64,000 nucleotides of DNA from Corynebacterium renale. GTDB taxonomy: Bacteria > Actinomycetota > Actinomycetes > Mycobacteriales > Mycobacteriaceae. Below the pieces are notes generated by a model. The model ran no database searches. It was not told the origin of the DNA and saw nothing but the letters and a program-made list of their open reading frames with translations. Below, piece by piece: positions 46,133 through 54,540 of the stretch; position 1 is the first letter of the stretch; each line of letters opens with the position of its first letter. Made by a program: the position numbers and the translations under genes. The DNA is taken from positions 2,232,001-2,296,000 of the forward strand of contig NZ_PDJF01000001.1 in NCBI RefSeq assembly GCF_002563965.1, in the 5' to 3' direction.

Positions 46133-47414
46133 AGTATGCGTGCTTCCAGAGGGAAGAGACGGGCAGAATCTGAATACGCCCCGCAGGGCGACGCACAGTA
46201 TGGACGCCATCGCCCATGTATAGGACTACTCCTGCCATCACGCGGTCGCCGAGTTTTTCCATGAGTAATTCCATATTGCGCCAAGCACGTTGGTCCACGT
46301 CGCGGGCGCTTTTCACCTCGACAAGGACCAAGCGGGCGTCGTTAAGCTCAATGACAATATCTACCTCTTGCTCACGCTGCCGGAAGTGGAAAAGCCGGTA
46401 ACGCAACCTGGACCAGCCCTGTTGTTTTCGAAGTTCGCCAGCTACAAATGCTTCGAGCGTAGCCCCGAACAATTCCATTCCACCGACGAGGCGCGATTTT
46501 TCCATAGTCAGGCCAGTGAAAGTGGTTGCAAAACCAGTGTCTGCAAGCGAAATTTTCGGTTTGCGTACCACCCGTCCGGAGTAGCCAATCCCCCATGCTG
46601 GTAGGGAGTCAACCAAATACATTTGATCGAGGAGACTTAAGTATTCAGCGAGAGCCGTTTCACTAATAGCAAGACTTCGCGCCAACTTCGCTTTCACCAG
46701 CTCTGCCTGACCCTGGGAAGAAATGATCCGAAGGAGCGAATCTAAATGATGGCTGAAATCGCCACGCTGCGTCAGTTGCTGTGCATCATGCGTAGCTAAA
46801 CGCTGCGCATACGACATAAACCAACGCTCAACGGCACGTTCTTTGTCCCGTTTCAACGGTTCAGGATAACCGCCGCGGATAACAGCCTCGCGAACTTCAG
46901 CATCCACATCACGATAAGGCGTCGCGCTGAAAGAATCAGGGTTATGCACTACCGCACATACCCAGTCTTCCGGCCGCTCATGACGACGCATCTCCCCCTG
47001 ACTTAAGGGCCAGACAGTCAACGACTCCGCCCTCCCAGCAAGGGAATCGGACACACCCGGCAATCTAAGCAAATCTGAAGAACCAGTAATAGCCCATCGG
47101 CCCGCGCGGCGATCGGAATCGATGGCGGCCTTGAGTGCCAATGCCAATTCCGGTACACGTTGGGCCTCATCAATGACCAACGTGCGGTCGGGGGCCTGCT
47201 CCACGAAGCCCCGCGGATCCTGCAGCGCAGCGGTGCGAGTTGCTGCATCGTCAAGTGTGAGAAACAATCCGTCTCGAGATTCCAGAGCTTGACGCATCAG
47301 CGTAGTTTTGCCAACCTGGCGTGCACCTTGTACTACAAGAAGAGGTGCGTAGTCGAGAATGTCTTGTGCTTCTAAGGTGTTATGCCTGGGCACTTCCCCT
47401 TCAATAGTGAACAT
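46131..47414 (-). CDS. AAA-14/DUF4143 ATPase
   Basis: Stand-alone P-loop ATPase of 427 aa. Walker A is LLVVQGARQVGKTTLMRQAL (residues 24-43), Walker B DRTLVIDEAQRVPELA, and sensor AITGSSDLLRLPGV. The C-terminal DUF4143 part ends in REQEVDIVIELNDARLVLVEVKSARDVDQ, a PD-(D/E)XK-type nuclease motif. The family is widespread, patchily distributed and probably mobile; its function is unresolved, though antitoxin-, defence- or DNA-processing roles have been suggested. TAATAT just upstream of ATG 47414 suggests a leaderless transcript. A tandem repeat array lies 28 bases upstream. It is flanked by core genes and is probably a late insertion. Confidence 0.88.
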   Translation of the reverse strand: MFTIEGEVPRHNTLEAQDILDYAPLLVVQGARQVGKTTLMRQALESRDGLFLTLDDAATRTAALQDPRGFVEQAPDRTLVIDEAQRVPELALALKAAIDSDRRAGRWAITGSSDLLRLPGVSDSLAGRAESLTVWPLSQGEMRRHERPEDWVCAVVHNPDSFSATPYRDVDAEVREAVIRGGYPEPLKRDKERAVERWFMSYAQRLATHDAQQLTQRGDFSHHLDSLLRIISSQGQAELVKAKLARSLAISETALAEYLSLLDQMYLVDSLPAWGIGYSGRVVRKPKISLADTGFATTFTGLTMEKSRLVGGMELFGATLEAFVAGELRKQQGWSRLRYRLFHFRQREQEVDIVIELNDARLVLVEVKSARDVDQRAWRNMELLMEKLGDRVMAGVVLYMGDGVHTVRRPAGRIQILPVSSLWKHAY

Positions 47415-47441
47415 TTCTCTATATTAGCAGCTAAAAGCGCT

Positions 47442-47533
47442 AACGCGAGGTTCTGCCACCCACCAACGCGAGGTTCTGCCACCCACCAACGCGAGGTTCT
47501 GCCACCCACCAACGCGAGGTTCTGCCACCCACC
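47442..47533. repeat. Tandem repeat, four identical 23-bp units
   Basis: Units begin at 47442, 47465, 47488 and 47511, each reading AACGCGAGGTTCTGCCAC then CCACC, with no mismatch. The minus strand carries GGTGGGTGG in every unit. Because 23 is not a multiple of three, the small ORF across it cycles through WQNLALVGG, RTSRWW and VAEPRVGG and is unlikely to be a gene. There is no spacer between units, so it is not CRISPR. Confidence 0.97.
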
Positions 47534-47640
47534 ACACAACACCTCGGTGACATTCGGGGGGGCCAATATCCCAACCTTTTCCTGAATATAAATATTTTGG
47601 CCCCTCGAACGTGCCAAGCTAACTCACGGGAAGCTCGCAG

Positions 47641-50600
47641 CTAGCGGATTGAGATAACGTCTTCGTTCTTTTCTGGCTTCCCGCCACGCACGTTGACCGG
47701 TTCCAAAGCAAACATAGAGCTTGAGAAATCGGCTACCCATTGGAGCAGGTCTTCGTCGCGAAGCACGGGGTCGGTGAGTTTCTTGCCAGCTTTCGGGAAG
47801 GACAGCTGGATTGCCTGGGCGGCGGCCCGGTAGTTGGAGCCTGGGAAGAGGCGGCGTAGGCGCACCTGCTGGGAGTCGGCAAGTTGGACCGGGTGGACCT
47901 TGATGCGGGTGCCTTGGACACCAATATCGCTGATACCGGCCTTGCGAGCATGATTGCGCAAGCGCGCTACCGCAAGCAGACGCTCCACCGGAGCCGGGTG
48001 TGGGCCGAAGCGGTCGTGCATTTCCTCCACCACCGCCGTGAGGTCCGCTTCGCTGCGGGCTGCCGCAATCTTGCGGTAGAGCTCCAGCCGCAATCGTTCC
48101 GCGTTGACGTACGTGTCCGGGATGTGTGCGTCCACGGGCAGGTCGATGCGGATTTCCTTCGGGCCCTGGTCGGTAGCATCGATGGGTTTGCCATCAGCCA
48201 ATGCTCGATACGTTTCCACAGCTTCCCCGACGAGGCGCATGTACAAGTCGAAGCCCACGCCTGCGATGTGACCAGACTGCTCGGCACCGAGTACGTTGCC
48301 GGCGCCGCGCATCTCCAAGTCCTTCATCGCCACGGCCATGCCCGCGCCTAAATCGTTGTTCTGGGCGATCGTGGCAAGGCGGTCGTAGGAATTCTCGGTG
48401 AGTGTGGCACCGTTCGGGTACAAAAAGTAGGCGTACGCGCGCTCGCGGGAACGGCCCACGCGGCCACGCAGCTGGTGCAGCTGGGATAGGCCCATGTGAT
48501 GGGCATTCTCGACGATCAACGTGTTGGCATTCGCAATGTCCAGGCCAGTTTCCACGATGGTGGTGCACACGAGCACATCGAATTCGCGATCCCAGAAACC
48601 TTGGACCGTGCGCTCCAACTGCTCTTCATTCATCTGGCCGTGCGCCACAACAATGCGGGCTTCCGGCACCAAATCGCGTAGTTCGCGGGCCTTCTTTTCG
48701 ATGTCCTTCACCCGGTTGTGGATGTAAAAGACTTGGCCGTCGCGAAGCAACTCGCGGCGGATTGCCGCAGCAACTTGGTTGGGTTCCTCCGCGCCTACGT
48801 ACGTGAGCACCGGGTGGCGATCCTCCGGCGGAGTGAGGATGGTGGACATTTCGCGGATACCGGACATGGACATTTCCAGCGTGCGCGGAATCGGGGTCGC
48901 GGACATGGTGAGCACGTCCACGTGGGTGCGCAGCGCCTTGATGTGTTCCTTGTGTTCCACACCGAAGCGCTGCTCCTCATCCACGATGATGAGCCCGAGG
49001 TTCTTCCATTGCACACCCGTCTGGAGTAGTCGGTGGGTGCCGATGACGATGTCGACGGTGCCGTCGGCAAGCCCAGCAATAATCTCCTTAGCTTCCGAGT
49101 TAGACGTAAAACGAGATAGACCGCGGATAGTGACGGGGAAGCCGTCCATGCGCTCTTCGAAGGTTTGCAGATGCTGCTGCGCAAGTAGGGTCGTGGGTAC
49201 GAGCATCGCGACCTGGCGCCCATCCTGCACCGCCTTGAACGCTGCACGGACGGCAACCTCCGTCTTGCCGTAGCCCACATCGCCGACGATCACGCGATCC
49301 ATCGGGACGGAAGACTCCATATCTTCCTTCACCGCGTCAATGGCAGCCATCTGGTCTTCGGTCTCCACGTAGGGGAAGTTGTCCTCCAACTCCACCTGCC
49401 ACGGGGAATCCGGGGCGAAGGCATGACCCGGCGCGGACTGGCGTTTGGCGTAGAGCTGCACCAACTCGCCCGCAATCTCCCGGACTGCTGCGCGCGCTTT
49501 GCGCTTGGTGTTCTTCCAGTCCGAACCGCCCATTTTGGATAGGGTCGGGGCCTCGCCGCCGGTGTACTTGGACAGCAAGTCCAGCGATTCCATGGGAACC
49601 CACAACTGGTCGGCAGGTTGCCCGCGCTTGGAGGGGGCGTATTCCAGGACGATGTATTCGCGGCGCGAGGTTTCGTCACCACTCTTGATGGTGCGTTCTG
49701 CCATCTTGAGGAAGCGCCCAATACCGTGGGTCTCGTGGACCACATAGTCGCCAGTTTTCAGTGCGAGCGGGTCCACGCGGTTGCGGCGTTTCGCGGGCTT
49801 GCGCTTAGCTCCTGCGATGTCACCAACTCGGTTGCCGGTTAGGTCTGTTTCCGTGGCTATGACCAAAGGCATCTGCCCCGTCTTGAGCACGATGCCCGCA
49901 TGTGAAAGCGCCTGGTAGATAGTCACTTCCCCCGGAGTAGGCTCCCAGGCTGGCGTAGCGACGCGCACCTTAATCCCGTTTTCCGCAAACCGCTGCTCCA
50001 TGCGCTTGACCGCGCCCGCAGTCGGGGTGATGTAGGCGGCTGCTCCCCCATCGGCGGTGTGCTTTTGCAGCAGGCCCATGAACTTTTCGATCTCTTGGAG
50101 ATCGCCGCGCGGTGCTGGAGCGGGATCAAATTCCAGCGGGATGGTGCGGTCCTCCGGGCCCTCCATCATTCCGCTCGGGCTGAAAGTCCACCACGGTTGC
50201 CCAGCCTTGTGGGCACCAACTTCCAGGGATTCGTACGAACGGTACGACGATGCAGAAAGATCCAGGCCCTCTGCAGCAATGGGGCCGGAAGCACCCATGG
50301 CGGCAGCTTCCCAGCCGGCTTCCATGAACTCCTGGTCCGTGGCCTCCAAGTCAGCGATGCGCTTGCGGATCTTCTCCGGCGCCACCAGAACCACATGGGT
50401 TGTGGGATGCAGCATTTCCGGTAGCGTGCACATGGGTTCGCTAATCAGCGCGGGGATGAGCGCTTCCATCCCGTCGGCTGGGGTCCGCGCCGACAGCTTA
50501 GCCAGCAATTCCACGAGGGTGGCGTTGCCGGTGTGGGTCTGTGCGAGGGCTTCGGCGCGGGCCACGACGTCGTCGGTAATCAGCAGTGCACGGGCCGGGT

Positions 50601-51279
50601 AAACCTCAACCTGTTCGCGCTCACTGTCTGCGATGGTGCGCTGATCCGCCACGGAGAACTGGCGGATATCGGTGACCTCATCGCCCCAGAACTCCACGCG
50701 GACCGGATAGTCGGCGGTGGTGGGGAAAACGTCGAGAATGCCACCACGCACGGCGAACTGGCCACGCTTGGCCACCATGTCTACGTGGTCGTAGGCCTTG
50801 AATACCAGTTCCTCAGTGAGGTCGGACAGCTCATACTCCCCGCCCGCACGAATCACCAGGGCCTCACGGCCTTCCACCTCACGGACCAGTGGCTGCGAAA
50901 GGGCTCGCGCGCTGGCCACGATAATGCGGTACTCATTGCGGTGCTCCAGCACCTCGGCTTGCTTACCGACGATATCCACACCCGGACTGAGCCGCTCATG
51001 CGGAAGCGTTTCCCAAGCCGGGAAGAGCGCCACCTTCTGGCCAACCATCGCGCGCAACTCCGCGGTCAGGTCTTCGGCCTCGCGGCTGGTCGCGGTCACC
51101 AGAAGGACCGGAGTTTTCCGCGACAGTGCACCAATGACCCAGGAACGGGCCTGGTCCATGGCTGTGATGTGCAGATCCTGTTCCCCGACATGCTTTAGCA
51201 GACCGGAAATGCGGGGATCGTTGCTTGCTGCCCCGAGCAGGCCGGCAAGCATTGCGGTAGCTGTACCCTGATCTGACAC
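47641..51279 (-). CDS. mfd: Transcription-repair coupling factor Mfd
   Basis: SF2 DNA translocase (1212 aa) that removes stalled RNA polymerase and recruits UvrA. The N-terminal UvrB-like region has VTATSREAEDLTAELRAMVGQKVALFPAWETLPHE; the RNA polymerase-interaction domain follows at KTGDYVVHETHGIGRFLKM. Helicase motifs are VGDVGYGKTEVAVRAAF (Walker A), LIIVDEEQRFGVEHKEHIK (DEEQ), VDVLTMSATPIPRTLEMSM and the C-terminal QLRGRVGRSRERAYAYFLYP. The TRCF domain is at the end. GTG 51279 directly follows the TAG of the TetR gene, so it is expressed with it. Confidence 0.98.
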   Translation of the reverse strand: MSDQGTATAMLAGLLGAASNDPRISGLLKHVGEQDLHITAMDQARSWVIGALSRKTPVLLVTATSREAEDLTAELRAMVGQKVALFPAWETLPHERLSPGVDIVGKQAEVLEHRNEYRIIVASARALSQPLVREVEGREALVIRAGGEYELSDLTEELVFKAYDHVDMVAKRGQFAVRGGILDVFPTTADYPVRVEFWGDEVTDIRQFSVADQRTIADSEREQVEVYPARALLITDDVVARAEALAQTHTGNATLVELLAKLSARTPADGMEALIPALISEPMCTLPEMLHPTTHVVLVAPEKIRKRIADLEATDQEFMEAGWEAAAMGASGPIAAEGLDLSASSYRSYESLEVGAHKAGQPWWTFSPSGMMEGPEDRTIPLEFDPAPAPRGDLQEIEKFMGLLQKHTADGGAAAYITPTAGAVKRMEQRFAENGIKVRVATPAWEPTPGEVTIYQALSHAGIVLKTGQMPLVIATETDLTGNRVGDIAGAKRKPAKRRNRVDPLALKTGDYVVHETHGIGRFLKMAERTIKSGDETSRREYIVLEYAPSKRGQPADQLWVPMESLDLLSKYTGGEAPTLSKMGGSDWKNTKRKARAAVREIAGELVQLYAKRQSAPGHAFAPDSPWQVELEDNFPYVETEDQMAAIDAVKEDMESSVPMDRVIVGDVGYGKTEVAVRAAFKAVQDGRQVAMLVPTTLLAQQHLQTFEERMDGFPVTIRGLSRFTSNSEAKEIIAGLADGTVDIVIGTHRLLQTGVQWKNLGLIIVDEEQRFGVEHKEHIKALRTHVDVLTMSATPIPRTLEMSMSGIREMSTILTPPEDRHPVLTYVGAEEPNQVAAAIRRELLRDGQVFYIHNRVKDIEKKARELRDLVPEARIVVAHGQMNEEQLERTVQGFWDREFDVLVCTTIVETGLDIANANTLIVENAHHMGLSQLHQLRGRVGRSRERAYAYFLYPNGATLTENSYDRLATIAQNNDLGAGMAVAMKDLEMRGAGNVLGAEQSGHIAGVGFDLYMRLVGEAVETYRALADGKPIDATDQGPKEIRIDLPVDAHIPDTYVNAERLRLELYRKIAAARSEADLTAVVEEMHDRFGPHPAPVERLLAVARLRNHARKAGISDIGVQGTRIKVHPVQLADSQQVRLRRLFPGSNYRAAAQAIQLSFPKAGKKLTDPVLRDEDLLQWVADFSSSMFALEPVNVRGGKPEKNEDVISIR

Positions 51280-51954
51280 CTAGAAGCCTTCCTTATCTGA
51301 TTCGTGTTCCAAAGCTTGTTCCAATTCCTGGGTCATATCTTCTGCTTCAACAGAAAGCGTGGGATTCTGTTCCAAACCAGACATCCCATTCCAGCACAAG
51401 TTCACGATGTGCGCTGCCACTTCCCGCTTCGGGATCTCCGGGTTGTCCAACCACCACAACGCGGTGGAGGAAACCATGCCGACGAGCGCCTGCGAGTACA
51501 TCACCGCATCACCGGGGTTCAGGTTGTTGCGCTCGAAATTAGCGGCCAAAATGTGCGCCAGTTCCGCGATTGCCGAGTTCAGCAAGGTGGAGTATTTGGG
51601 AGTACTCATGTCCGGCCCGGAACCGTCGCGGGCCAGGATCTGGAAACCTGCGGTGTCCTTCTCTACATAGGTCAATAACGCGAGCACCGTCTTTTCAATA
51701 CGTTGGCGCGACCGCCCGCTCTTTAACGCAGACGTCACGACCTCTTCGAGTGCCCGCATTTCGCGGTCCACCACCACCGCGTAGAGGCCTTCTTTACCCC
51801 CGAAGTGTTCGTAGACGACGGGCTTGGAAACGCGTGCACGGCCGGCAATTTCTTCCATCGAGGTGCCCTCAAACCCGCGTTCTGCGAAGAGTTCACGCCC
51901 TATTTCGATGAGTTGCTCACGGCGTTGCTTGCCGGTCATGCGCTTTTTTACCAT
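51280..51954 (-). CDS. TetR family regulator abutting mfd
   Basis: DNA-binding regulator of 224 aa from ATG 51954 (MVKKRMTGKQRREQLIEIGRELFAERGFEGTSMEEIAGRARVSKPVVYEHFGGKEGLYAV). The HTH recognition helix is VSKPVVYEHF. The C-terminal domain contains RDGSGPDMSTPKYSTLLNSAIAEL and may bind a hydrophobic ligand. Its stop codon touches the mfd GTG; in corynebacteria the pair is usually conserved as far as I recall. Whether it regulates mfd, itself, or distant genes cannot be told. The acidic C-terminal 25 residues are unusual. Confidence 0.88.
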   Translation of the reverse strand: MVKKRMTGKQRREQLIEIGRELFAERGFEGTSMEEIAGRARVSKPVVYEHFGGKEGLYAVVVDREMRALEEVVTSALKSGRSRQRIEKTVLALLTYVEKDTAGFQILARDGSGPDMSTPKYSTLLNSAIAELAHILAANFERNNLNPGDAVMYSQALVGMVSSTALWWLDNPEIPKREVAAHIVNLCWNGMSGLEQNPTLSVEAEDMTQELEQALEHESDKEGF

Positions 51955-52052
51955 GCGTACCAGCCTACCTTCCCCCTCAGTTGGCATTCCGGCCTGCCCG
52001 TGGGCTATTCTTTCTACCTAGCGCTACGCACGCTCTATGAGTGCTGGCGCGC

Positions 52053-52124
52053 TCCCCGATGGTGTAATTGGCAACACTACGGTTTTTGGTACCGTCATTC
52101 TAGGTTCGAGTCCTGGTCGGGGAA
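52053..52124 (+). tRNA. tRNA-Gln (anticodon UUG)
   Basis: Acceptor TCCCCGA / TCGGGGA, discriminator A, anticodon arm ACGGT-TTTTGGT-ACCGT with U33 and anticodon TTG, T-arm CTAGG-TTCGAGT-CCTGG. No encoded CCA. A strong terminator follows. Confidence 0.96.
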
Positions 52125-52129
52125 CAGCA

Positions 52130-52166
52130 AAAGCGGCTGGTTTTGTAACCAGCCGCTTTCTTTTTT
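52130..52166 (+). terminator. Rho-independent terminator of tRNA-Gln
   Basis: AAAGCGGCTGGTT pairs with AACCAGCCGCTTT around TTGT, then CTTTTTT. Confidence 0.95.
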
Positions 52167-52277
52167 CAGCCAAGGGGCGTGTACGGGTTAGGCCGTGGTC
52201 AGCCTTGCTTCGTAACCTGGCCTTTTATGTATTGCGTCGCGCCAGCGCGTATCTGCTATACGGCGTTTGCAGCGCGT

Positions 52278-52364
52278 GATACGAAAAAGACATTCTGGCA
52301 GTTAAGGTGCGTTAAACACCAAGGTGAAATTTTTCAGACGCTCACAGAATGTCTTTTTAATATC
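52278..52364. repeat. 20-bp imperfect inverted repeat (possible MITE or RNA hairpin) in a gene-poor region
   Basis: AAAAAGACATTCTG (52284-52297) and CAGAATGTCTTTTT (52345-52358) are perfect complements; GATA and TATC flank them two bases out, giving 18 of 20 matched positions. The 47-base interior contains AAGGTG twice. The stretch 52167-52431 has no convincing gene and is lower in G+C than its neighbours. Confidence 0.6.
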
Positions 52365-52431
52365 ATTGCCAAACCCATACCCCTTCCGGGAGCGCACAGT
52401 GTGGGACTACCGGCACGAGGAATGCTGAAGA

Positions 52432-52644
52432 TCAGGGGTGGTGTAGCTCTTTGTTGCTAGGTCTGTACGCGAAAATATGAATCGCAGATAGATCACGGGG
52501 AGCAATAGATACCGTTTTAAGTCCCGCCAGGCTGGGAATATCCCGGATTAGAGGCAAAGCTTGCTTTAGTTGACCCGAGTTTGGGGTGGAGCGCCAATTT
52601 TCAACCGGAGCCTCACAGCCACTCAGCGCCCGGATATCTCCCAC
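52432..52644 (-). CDS. Hypothetical small ORF, doubtful
   Basis: A 70-residue frame (MGDIRALSGCEAPVENWRST...) overlaps the end of the membrane protein gene by 32 bases. The stretch LIRDIPSLAGLKTVSIAPRDLSAIHIFAYRP has the amino acid balance of a real protein, so it may be a decayed fragment. No ribosome site or family is recognised. Confidence 0.25.
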   Translation of the reverse strand: MGDIRALSGCEAPVENWRSTPNSGQLKQALPLIRDIPSLAGLKTVSIAPRDLSAIHIFAYRPSNKELHHP

Positions 52645-52921
52645 CAGTAACCACGTAGAGCACTTTCAGCAAGACTATAAACACCCACGTAAGAAGCAGT
52701 GGCGACAAACCCGCAACAATCGCAAAAACTATCAACCATCTGCTGCCAGCTCGCCACGCTAAGACACCAGGCACAACCTCCATAGGGATTGTTATCAGAA
52801 AATACGGCGGCGTTCCTTCTGGAATGATCTGTGGGAACAGATACGGGAACGCAAAGATGAACACTAAGCTCAGCGCAGACACCCAGGCTAGCCATCGTTT
52901 TCTTGTATGAGGTGGGCGCAT
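52613..52921 (-). CDS. Small hypothetical membrane protein
   Basis: Protein of 102 aa (ATG 52921, MRPPHTRKRWLAWVSALSL) with three hydrophobic helices: WLAWVSALSLVFIFAFPYLF, YFLITIPMEVVPGVLAW and a last one at WLIVFAIVAGLSPLLLTWVFIVLLKVLYVV. Positive residues at the N-terminus suit an N-in topology. No family is recognised and no Shine-Dalgarno site is obvious. It lies just downstream of the multicopper oxidase gene, 62 bases from its end. Confidence 0.5.
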   Translation of the reverse strand: MRPPHTRKRWLAWVSALSLVFIFAFPYLFPQIIPEGTPPYFLITIPMEVVPGVLAWRAGSRWLIVFAIVAGLSPLLLTWVFIVLLKVLYVVTGGRYPGAEWL

Positions 52922-52983
52922 GGGTAAACAGTACCGGGCAGCGGCGTCCGCCACTACCCGGCATGTCGTTTTCTACGAATTCT

Positions 52984-54495
52984 TTAATGCTCGTGGTGCC
53001 CACCGTGCGATGCAATCGCAGCAAGGTCGGCTGACTCACCCGGCTTAACGACGACAAATTGCCCCATCATGCCTGCGTCCTCATGCAAAAGCATGTGGCA
53101 GTGGTACATGTAGGCCCACTTAGGGTCCGGGTAGTAGCCAAACTCCACGAGGAGGTCCACCGTGGCTCCAGGCGGAATAGTGACGGTGTCTTTCCAGCCT
53201 TGGGTCCAGAAATCCACGTCCGTTCCGCGCACGTCGGTGACCTGGAAGCGGGCGTCGTGGATGTGGAAGTTGTGGATCCAGTCGGCGTTCTCGTTGGTCA
53301 CGCGCCATAGCTCTGGTTGGGAGTGGTCGATAGTCACGTCGACGCGATTCATGTCCATGTATTCGCCGTTGATCTGGAAGGTGTTCAAGGCGAAGTCGCG
53401 GACTTCGGCAATGTCGGTGGGCAGCGGGGGTTCGTCGATAAGCGTGGTGGGTAGGGCAGCTGGCGCGGTGCCCTCCTGCGGGGCGACGATGGTCAGAAGG
53501 TCGAAATCGTCGTCAAGCCCGAAGTCGGGGGCGTGCTCAGTGTCCGGGACGCCCAGGCGGTCCGGGTGCGGGATGGCGCGCAGGACGGCGTCTTTGCCGG
53601 GCTCAAGGTCCACGATGATTTCTTGGCGTTCACCGGGCCCCATCTTCACGTGATCCACGGTGACCGGTGCTGGTAGGAAGCCAGAGTCGGTGGCAACGAC
53701 CTGGAACTCACGGCCATCGTCGAAGGCGAGATTGAAGAAGCGCATTGTGGAAGCGTCCAAGATGCGCAGGCGCACGCGGGTGGTAGTGGCGTTGAAATAG
53801 GGGTTCGTAATCCCGTTGACCGTGGGCACATCCCCCTTGAGGCCAAGGTCGGGGTCGGATTCTTCGTTCAGCGATCCGTCCTCGTTGAATTTCTGGTCCA
53901 TGATGATTACGGGAATGTCGTCTACCCCATAGTCGCGAGGCAGGCCCGCTTTTTCTGCGGTGCCATCATCGATGACGATCCCGCCTGCCAAACCGCGGTA
54001 TGCGTGCAGGGCGGTCCGTTCGTGCGGGTGCGGGTGGTACCACAACGTTGCAGCAGGCTGCTCGATTGTCCACTGGGGTTCCCACACCTCACCGGGTTCG
54101 ATGGGCTGGTGCGGCCCACCGTCGTGTTCGGCGGGAATTTTCATGCCGTGCCAGTGGATCGTGGTCATCTCGTCTAAGCCGTTGTGCACGTTGACCTGGA
54201 CGCGGTCGCCCTTCTTGAAGTACAAGGTGGGGCCTAGGTGACCGCCGTTAAAACCCCAGGCCCGCGTAGTGGTATCGGGAAGGATCTGGGCGTCGTGGGC
54301 CCCGGCGTGCAGGTCGAAGGTGCGTACCCCGTCCACCATCGTGCCTTCGTCGAGAGGCGGGATAGGCAGTGGGCGCGGCTGACCCTCCCATCCGCGCGGC
54401 GTGGCAGACCCACACGCGCTCAGCGTTGCTCCCCCGGCGGTGATGACAGCTGCAGCAGCTGCACCTTTGAACAATGTTCGGCGTTGAATGAGCAT
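52984..54495 (-). CDS. Multicopper oxidase, Tat-exported lipoprotein
   Basis: Laccase/CueO-type enzyme of 503 aa. The N-terminus has a twin-arginine motif (IQRRTLFKG) and a lipobox (TLSAC, Cys28), suggesting Tat export and membrane anchoring. All copper motifs are present: HWHG and WYHPHPHE in the first domain, IHNFHIHDARFQV and YHCHMLLHEDAGMMGQFVV at the C-terminus (HCHxxxHxxxxM type 1 site). It probably oxidises Cu(I) or other metals or phenolics in the wall. It is divergent from an MFS transporter with only 45 bases between the starts, so a joint promoter region is likely. Confidence 0.93.
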   Translation of the reverse strand: MLIQRRTLFKGAAAAAVITAGGATLSACGSATPRGWEGQPRPLPIPPLDEGTMVDGVRTFDLHAGAHDAQILPDTTTRAWGFNGGHLGPTLYFKKGDRVQVNVHNGLDEMTTIHWHGMKIPAEHDGGPHQPIEPGEVWEPQWTIEQPAATLWYHPHPHERTALHAYRGLAGGIVIDDGTAEKAGLPRDYGVDDIPVIIMDQKFNEDGSLNEESDPDLGLKGDVPTVNGITNPYFNATTTRVRLRILDASTMRFFNLAFDDGREFQVVATDSGFLPAPVTVDHVKMGPGERQEIIVDLEPGKDAVLRAIPHPDRLGVPDTEHAPDFGLDDDFDLLTIVAPQEGTAPAALPTTLIDEPPLPTDIAEVRDFALNTFQINGEYMDMNRVDVTIDHSQPELWRVTNENADWIHNFHIHDARFQVTDVRGTDVDFWTQGWKDTVTIPPGATVDLLVEFGYYPDPKWAYMYHCHMLLHEDAGMMGQFVVVKPGESADLAAIASHGGHHEH

Positions 54496-54540
54496 ACCCT
54501 TAAATCTACCTGCTATTTTCGCGCGCCTACCATCTATGAG

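Noticed and set aside
47442..47533. Tandem repeats as a CRISPR array
   Set aside because: The 23-bp units follow each other without spacers, and no cas gene is near.
47372..47617. Minus-strand ORF of 81 codons across the tandem repeat
   Set aside because: The periodic WQNLALVGG/RTSRWW/VAEPRVGG string only reflects the 23-bp repeat read in changing frames; it overlaps the start of the ATPase gene.
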